Positions 58,181 through 64,000 of a stretch of 64,000 nucleotides of DNA are shown piece by piece. This DNA comes from Nannobrachium achirus (lineage: Eukaryota > Chordata > Actinopteri > Myctophiformes > Myctophidae). The stretch lies in the NCBI GenBank assembly GCA_963921795.1, contig OY997652.1, positions 22,187,678 through 22,251,677 on the forward strand, read 5' to 3'. The translations under genes were made by a program, and so were the position numbers. Under the pieces are notes generated by a model. It ran no database searches. It was not told the DNA's origin and saw nothing but the letters and a program-made list of their open reading frames with translations. Position 1 is the stretch's first letter. The number at the start of each line of letters is the position of its first letter.

Positions 58181-58417
58181 CTGATCACAACCGCGAGCAG
58201 TTCTCTCGAGAGTTTTCCCATCACTATCTGCAGAGTGCCTGGAGAGAGACTTCCCAGAACAGGACCCGGCCTTAAATAACCGGTGGTGACTGGGCCTCTG
58301 CAGTAGTAGCATTCTGTCTGTGCTGCTGATGGCTAATGAGACCCGTAAAGCATCCAAAGCGGTGGGGGGTTCCCCCCCCATGTCTGACCCTCCTGACAGC
58401 TCCTGAGCAACGTCCCC

Positions 58418-58740
58418 AGGGGGCGTCACAAGGGGTAGGAATAAAGTGGGACTGAGTTACCGGGGCCCAAGGTGGAGGGGCCCTAGTAACTTTAGCTATT
58501 GAAAAATAGCAGATATACAAGCTCACAGCGCGGCACCGAGTGCCGCGCTGCGAGCTTGTAGATCTGCTATTTTTGAAAAGTTGTGAAAATGTGTGAAAAT
58601 CTTTGAATGTATGTATTTTTTTAAGCGAACATTTCTTGCTCAAATTTTGCTTCTGGGGGTCCCTGGAACGAAATATTTTGAGATCGGGGTCCGTGGCCAA
58701 ATACATATCATCTTGGGGGTCCTTGACATTGGTTTTTTGC
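58418..58740 (-). mobile_element. Truncated relative of the CAGGGGTGTCAC hAT element
   Basis: CAGGGGGCGTCACAAGGGGT, then AAGTGGGACTGAGTTAC, a hairpin, TTTTGCTTCTGGGGGTCCCT, and GGGGTCCTTGACATTGGTTT. It is the reverse complement of 19450-19787 and stops before the second hairpin. Confidence 0.8.
58502..58574. repeat. Hairpin module, full copy
   Basis: AAAAATAGCAGATATACAAG, core GCGCGGCACCGAGTGCCGCG, CTTGTAGATCTGCTATTTTT. Confidence 0.94.
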
Positions 58741-58800
58741 ACACATTTTCACGATTTTTGGAGCTGTGTGGAACACAAGCTCCCCTATACGTGGCCGTGT

Positions 58801-58862
58801 GTGTAGGTATGTGGGTATGTGGGTATGTGGGTGGGTGGGTGGGTGGGTGGGTCTGTGGGTCT
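58801..58862. repeat. GTGGGT-type minisatellite
   Basis: GTATGTGG and GTGG units in tandem. Confidence 0.85.
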
Positions 58863-58940
58863 GTATGTAGCCTGTATGTAGTAACCCTGGGTGACCAGAG
58901 AGGTGCTGTTGAGTCTAGCCTGCCCTGAGCATCAACTGCA

Positions 58941-58996
<56 letters not shown>
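58941..58996. repeat. (AC)n microsatellite
   Basis: About 28 AC units. Confidence 0.95.
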
Positions 58997-59014
58997 CTCC
59001 ACTTCGATTTAAAA

Positions 59015-59075
59015 AAAATAGCAGATATACAAGCTCGCAGCGCGGCACTTGGTGCCGCGCTGCGAGCGCGGCACC

Positions 59076-59108
<33 letters not shown>

Positions 59109-59142
59109 AATATATATATATAATATATATATATATATATGG
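59015..59142. repeat. Hairpin module with right arm replaced by AT palindrome
   Basis: AAAAATAGCAGATATACAAG, core GCGCGGCACTTGGTGCCGCG, CTGCGAG, then a repeated CGCGGCACC in place of CTTGTAG, followed by 65 bp of self-complementary (AT)n. This looks like a slip or break within the hairpin arm followed by AT expansion. Confidence 0.8.
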
Positions 59143-59225
59143 TGGGCTATGTACAAAATGGAGTACTTAGACCACTTATAACAATACTTTTTGGGGGTCA
59201 GGCCACACTACTCTAGGTAAAGGTA

Positions 59226-59498
59226 AATATCGTCGTTGTCGGGTGGAAACCTTGTATGTCCAAAACCGTTCGTTTTGTATTTATCATTTTAAAAATGATT
59301 TAAAACTAGTAAAAATAACCGATCTACAAGCACACAACACCTCGCATCGCGAGGTGTTGTGTGCTTGTAGATCTGCTGTTTTCACTAGTTTTGTGCGACA
59401 GTCTTGTATGATGAAGCAGGGCTTTGCTTTACGGAAAAAAAACATACAAATTTGAAAAGGTTGGAGATGCGAGGGTTCTGCCCGACAGTGACGATATG
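59226..59498. mobile_element. MITE with TATCGTCGTTGTCGGG ends
   Basis: TATCGTCGTTGTCGGGTGGA, AACCTTGTATGTCC faces TTCTGCCCGACAGTGACGAT. It is the same family as 55113-55346 and 55670-55877. The central hairpin is at 59305-59389. Confidence 0.82.
59305..59389. repeat. Hairpin module, GCACACAACACC variant
   Basis: ACTAGTAAAAATAACCGATC, TACAAGCACACAACACCTCGC, loop ATC, then GCGAGGTGTTGTGTGCTTGT, AGATCTGCTGTTTTCACTAGT. Both arms carry ACACC/GGTGT where the sister copies have ACGCC/GGCGT: a compensated change. Confidence 0.95.
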
Positions 59499-59499
59499 C

Positions 59500-60150
59500 T
59501 CTGCTTGAGGCTTGGGTTTGTCCTGAGGAAACAACATGCATGCAGCCAGGGTTAAGATGACATTACGCAGTGGCTGCAGCTGGGAGTCACAGACAGACAT
59601 GTACTGTAGCTTCAGTGGTGGCGTGGTTTTACAACTACTGTGGCTACGCTGACTTGGAGAAAATGTCCACCTAGCACTCAATTACATACTCATGCAGTGG
59701 CACATAAACACACCCTAACCAGCACGCACACATGCACGCTCGCACACAAACACGCATGCACACAGATACACACACAAACAAACAAGCAATTACATATGGT
59801 ATATGCATGCACATGCATCTTGGCTCACCAGTTGCCAGGGGTGTTAACGAACAACACAACATTTTATACTGTATGTTTTATAGAGTGATGTCATGGCAAT
59901 CTAGTGAGTGACTGGGCTTTCAGCAGCTGAGCAGAATAAGCGTCTTGCAGTGTCACTGGCAATCTCATTATATGCACGCACACACGCGTGCACATGCACA
60001 CACACACTGGATATATACATCATACTGTTTACAGTATATACACACAGGAAGAATTACCTAACTTAGGCTATATCTTTTTTGGTCCATGTCCCGCTCCGTC
60101 CCTAGAGGCGATAGGGGGAGGCGTGTACGCGATAGGCCTTTATCATTGGG
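59500..60150. other. Intronic DNA with short AC/GCAC runs
   Basis: CACA/CGCACA-rich words at 59695-59785 and 59975-60008. No gene is recognised. Confidence 0.4.
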
Positions 60151-60195
60151 AAAATACTTCTTAACCTATTTAGGCCTTGAATGCTTTAACCAGTG

Positions 60196-60268
60196 AAAAA
60201 TAGCAGATATACAAGCTCACAGCGCGGCACCGAGTGCCGCGCTGCGAGCTTGTAGATCTGCTATTTTT
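60196..60268. repeat. Hairpin module, full copy
   Basis: AAAAATAGCAGATATACAAG, core GCGCGGCACCGAGTGCCGCG, CTTGTAGATCTGCTATTTTT. It is identical to 58502-58574 over the whole hairpin. Confidence 0.95.
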
Positions 60269-60622
60269 GAAAAAGTCATGAAAATCTGTACAAATCTTTG
60301 AATATATGTATTTTCAAAGCGAACGTTTGTAACTCAAATTTTGCTTCTGGGTGGTCCCTGGAACTAAATATTTTGGCCAAATAAATTCGTGGCCAAATAA
60401 ATATCAGTTTGGGGGTCCTTCACATGAAAAGGTTTGAGAACCACTGACATGGTAGTCTCTCAAGAACAGACTAACTGAGCTCCAGTTAAGTGAAAAGGAC
60501 CTTTTCTTTGACGATGGCTGGCCAGATTGCTGACATAGAAACATAGGTTTTTCAAAAAATCTTAGAAGGATTCAAAAGACACTTTTAGAATCGGGTCAAA
60601 ATTCAAATTTTCGCGATTTTTC

Positions 60623-60695
60623 AAAAATAACAGATCTACAAGCTCGCAGCGCGGCACTCGGTGCCGCGCTGTGAGCTTGTATATCTGCTATTTTT
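60623..60695. repeat. Hairpin module, full copy
   Basis: AAAAATAACAGATCTACAAG, core GCGCGGCACTCGGTGCCGCG, CTTGTATATCTGCTATTTTT. Confidence 0.94.
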
Positions 60696-60769
60696 CAATA
60701 GTTAAAGCATAAATTAATGATACACAATAATGTGTACCCGTTCTAAATGGGTTTTAATGTTGTTTCTGC

Positions 60770-62335
60770 TCTGTCTGTAGACCTTGATGCAAAGCAGACC
60801 GTGTGTTGCCGAGGGCCACATTAAACAAGCTCTTTCCCTTCCACACTCATCCATGCTGGGGTCAGTCTGGACCCTCTTTATGAGTCTTTTTAATGCACTT
60901 CACCTGGGGCCTTGGTAGGGGCCATATATCGGCCATTATTTGACTTGTAGGCCTATTGGCAATTATGCAGCTGACGTGTCCTGAGATTTAACCACTTTCA
61001 AGCTGTCGTTATAGGAGTACATTTTAAAAAGGCTTCCAAAATGTACAAAGAAATTGTCGCTATGCAACGCACATTTTTTGTTTTTCCAAATTGATTGTAC
61101 TTCATTTAGTTACTTTTGCACTTTGCACGTTTAGATTTTGCTTTAGATTTTTTTAATGACTACTATGACTAAAAAAAATCAAAGTTTTTCAAGTTGATTT
61201 GGGTTTTCTTTATGTTTCGACAAAATGTCGTTCATTAATCGGTTAGCCCAAGACTCCAAAATCGTCATCAGATCAGACCCCCAAATCCGGCATGGGCCGT
61301 GCTCCATGTCCACACTGGTGCGTGTTGAGGTCAGTCTGAAGCGTCTTTATGGGTCTTTTTAATGCTCTTCATCTGCCGGGGCCTCAGGTAGGGTTTCCAC
61401 TTCCTGGTTGTCACAGTCATGGCTCATTACAGAAGCCTCTCTCAGCAGGAAGGAAAGCTTACATCCTGTTAACGTTTATGGGTCCTTTATGCAGAGATAT
61501 ATATGTCACATATTGTATACATTTGAACTAACCTGCAGATGGAGGTCATTTAAATACAGTGCAGATGGTGCACAGTAGCATTAAAGTTGCTGTGAAGTGA
61601 TATTTATTTTGGTTAGTACAACATTTATGTTAAAGCTCTCGATTCTGATCATTAGTACTGGTCATTAGTAATCATTGCTGTATAGGTACTTGGGCAACTG
61701 GCCCCCACATTCACTTTAATGCGGCCTGCAGGTTAATATTGGAATACTGATATAGTATTGATTTCAGCTGTTACAATTCCACTCATGCAAACATGACCTG
61801 CTTTAATTACTAAAGACTTTGTGTATTAGTAGCGTAATAGTCTCTCGATTACAGACTTCTGCATTGCTGCATTCACTGCATTGCTCAAGTGAAAAGGACT
61901 TTTCTTTGACAATGGTATGACTTAGCACTAGTCTTTTTTATGTCCAATGTATTTCAAAAATTGATAAATATCATAACGGATTCCAATTAAAAAATGGCAA
62001 AAATAGCAGATCCAAAATCCAAATGTGTCGCACTGTGGCCCTCTGGAGTGAATGTGAAAATATAGAGGCCTCATCAAAGTTTCCCACCCCTGCTATAGAG
62101 ATTATTGGTAACCTGAACCGAAAATATATTTTAAAGAGCTGGAAAGATGGTGAGACTCCCGTTACTGAAAAAAACACACTATAGCAATGATTACTAGTAT
62201 CAAATATAGAGATATTAAAAACATATTTTAACAAACGCGTTTATGAACGCATACACAGGATCGGGCAGCTCTGTTTAAACTTAGCTGTGTTTGATCTGGA
62301 TAGAATTGCTAATTGAGTCTGGTGCACACGCAGGC
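60770..62335. other. Intronic DNA, no exon recognised
   Basis: A loose repeat pair (CATGCTGGGGTCAGTCTGGA at about 60852, and TTGAGGTCAGTCTGAAGCGT with CTTTATGGGTCTTTTTAATG at about 61326) shows a local duplication of about 150 bp, 480 bp apart. A hairpin half-copy (AAAATAGCAGATCC) is at about 61999. No PH-domain continuation exon was found. Confidence 0.4.
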
Positions 62336-62403
62336 ACACACACACACACACACACACATACACACACACTCACGCACGCACGCACACATGTACGCACGCA
62401 CGA
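62336..62403. repeat. (AC)n/(GCAC)n microsatellite
   Basis: ACAC run, ATACACAC, then CGCACGCACG. Confidence 0.9.
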
Positions 62404-62554
62404 GCACTCATACTGATACATTTTCACATGTTCACAGATATAATGTCACATATATGTGACCTAGCTGTAGGAGTGGGTCATTTCACTTTGTGCTTTACAA
62501 CTGGTAACATAATCTCTGGTAATATAATATAATCTCAGACCAGTCTTTTAATGG

Positions 62555-62722
<168 letters not shown>

Positions 62723-62904
62723 GGGGGGGGGCGTGTATGATGCCATACTGCTGCCCACCCAGTGGGGTCAGTGGTTATAGATCTGTTCAGGTAGTGAGGC
62801 TGCCTGTCGCCACCTGTAACACAAAACGTCTCCAAAGAAGGCCTCTAAAAATAAAACTCTGCTGCAGCAGCTTGGACAGGCGTTTGTGCTTCTGTTGTCA
62901 GCCT

Positions 62905-63090
62905 CTCTCAACCTTCATCAATTTCAAGGACCCTCAGTTTTGCGGGTCCATTTGGTTCCAGTTGTGCACTCTCGGGGTTACAGGACCATAACGATCCATT
63001 TCATTCCAAACTATCAATACTTTTTCTGGGGACCCCCTGGAAACCCCCCCAGGGACCCCTGGGGGTCCACAGGCCAATGATTCAAGGGAA
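62905..63090. mobile_element. hAT-type fragment of the GGTCCATTTGGTTCC group
   Basis: CTCTCTCAACCTTCATCAAT, AAGGACCCTCAG, GGTCCATTTGGTTCCAGTTG, GGGACCCCCTGGAA, GGGACCCCTGGGGGTCC. It is the degraded right half of a 44985/49375-type element. Confidence 0.55.
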
Positions 63091-63099
63091 TGAATTCTG

Positions 63100-64000
63100 A
63101 ACCAATTTTAATTTGATTCAAAACGATATACAGTACAATATATTCTGCAAACTCTTGCCTCAGATAACATTATGAAATAGAGAAAATGTTTACAATAGGG
63201 AATGCATGCCGCGTCAAATGGTGACAGCCCACCGTAGCAGGCGTACGCTCCAAAGGGACGGCTAGACTGCAGCAGACATCTATCCTGTAGGACTATTAAT
63301 AGGCAGCGAGGTTGTCGTGGCGATAGGGGAGCATGCTGATGCTGAGACTATTTAAAGCAGGAGGGAGCTGCTGGCCTTTAGTGTCACATCGCTGATCTAC
63401 TGCCCCGGGCCCGGCCTGAGATTTGTGGACCCCCATAACACTGCCCACTCAGCTTTGTCATTCACAAACACCCCAAGACAGCGGCTCTCAAACAGTGGTG
63501 CCCACAATTCATACACATTTGATATATAGTGAACCCCGCTTTTGAAAAGATTTTGTTCCAGGTAGATACTACCTACTCCTCCTGGCACAACATCTTTGTT
63601 GTGCCTACTGTAAGCCTTGCCGAGCCATGAGGCCCATATGGCTTGGCTGAGTCTTTGGTATGACCCGATCAGGGATCGAGGGTGGACAATCTAACTACAA
63701 GGTCACTGAGCTAAGACCGGATTTGTCAAGCTTTTTTCAAAATGTTTTGAAAATGGCCGAACTTTACTGATTTTGCTGGGGACCCCCTGGAACCCCCTCA
63801 AGGACCTCTGGCTTTGAGAACCACTGCCCCAAGGGACGCGGACACGATCGAGCTGTGACATCACATGCTGAATGGCAATCAGAGCCTCACTAAATGCATG
63901 CATTTACATGCACTGGTAAAATAAGCAGCAACTTGAAAATGTGCTCCTAGGACATAATATACATATATGTATAGGCCTATATACAGCTTGAGCTTAATGG
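63100..64000. other. Intronic DNA with one more eroded hAT fragment
   Basis: GGGACCCCCTGGAACCCCCT and TTTGAGAACCACTGCCCC at 63778-63832 mark a hAT-type end, with AAAATGGCCGAACTTTAC before it as a possible hairpin trace. No exon is found to the window edge. Confidence 0.45.

Larger units (their letters stand above)
60165..60760 (-). mobile_element. Composite element with two hairpin modules (inverse of 50535-51075)
   Basis: Hairpin 60196-60268, TTTTGCTTCTGGGTGGTCCC, TCACATGAAAAGGTTTGAGA, ACCACTGACATGGTAGTCTC, CAAGAACAGACTAACTGAGC, CCTTTTCTTTGACGATGGC, hairpin 60623-60695, ACAATAATGTGTACCCGTTC. The order is exactly reversed relative to 50535-51075. Confidence 0.87.

Overview
The window is vertebrate nuclear DNA, almost certainly from a teleost fish. 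Gene density is low, genes have introns, (CA)n/(GT)n arrays are long and numerous, and short non-autonomous hAT-type DNA transposons of the CAGTGGTTCTCAA kind are abundant. There are no prokaryotic operons, rRNA genes or CRISPR arrays. The species cannot be fixed from the sequence; a clupeiform-like, microsatellite-rich fish is only a guess.

Four protein-coding signals can be supported. (1) A single-exon RING-finger gene of the RNF4 (SUMO-targeted ubiquitin ligase) type lies on the minus strand at 6683-7741, with an unusual His/Arg-rich N-terminal half. (2) A complete three-exon esm1 (endocan) gene lies on the plus strand at 10092-11611; all splice sites are phase 1, all 18 cysteines are present and the conserved WLNPR C-terminus is intact. 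(3) A coding exon of an ARHGAP24-type RhoGAP (start codon plus first half of the PH domain) lies on the plus strand at 49015-49264. A GC-rich, promoter/5'-exon-like block at 29640-30321 may be its first non-coding exon, and the rest of the window to 64000 would then be its next intron. (4) A decayed kelch-repeat (KLHDC3-like) pseudogene lies on the minus strand at about 28284-28690. LINE remnants occur at about 9035-9275 (RTE-like) and 32640-33180 (L2/CR1-like).

The rest is a dense and partly nested landscape of mobile DNA. Several elements are delimited here by terminal inverted repeats plus exact target-site duplications: hAT elements at 13767-14136, 15657-16017, 19239-19787, 20484-20973, 24858-25177, 38378-39797, 43895-44273 and 56302-56753; a MULE-like element with a 9-bp duplication at 35626-36067; and two Helitron-type elements (TC...CTAG between A and T) at 31413-32058 and 41477-42074. 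A 1.8-kb tandem duplication occupies 12838 to about 16470.

The most striking structure is one ~55-80 bp near-perfect palindrome with arms reading outward-in as (A)AATAGC-GATCTACAAGC-TCACAACG. It recurs about 28 times as a hairpin, and more often as half-copies, from 1 kb to 62 kb. It sits inside several otherwise different non-autonomous transposon families. Its two arms change together (compensatory substitutions), so it behaves as a homogenised or structurally maintained module rather than as sequence inherited with one transposon family.

The genes present (a secreted dermatan-sulfate proteoglycan of endothelium, a RhoGAP that acts in cell shape and vascular biology, and a RING ligase) form no operon-like unit. 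They are independent loci embedded in transposon-rich DNA.
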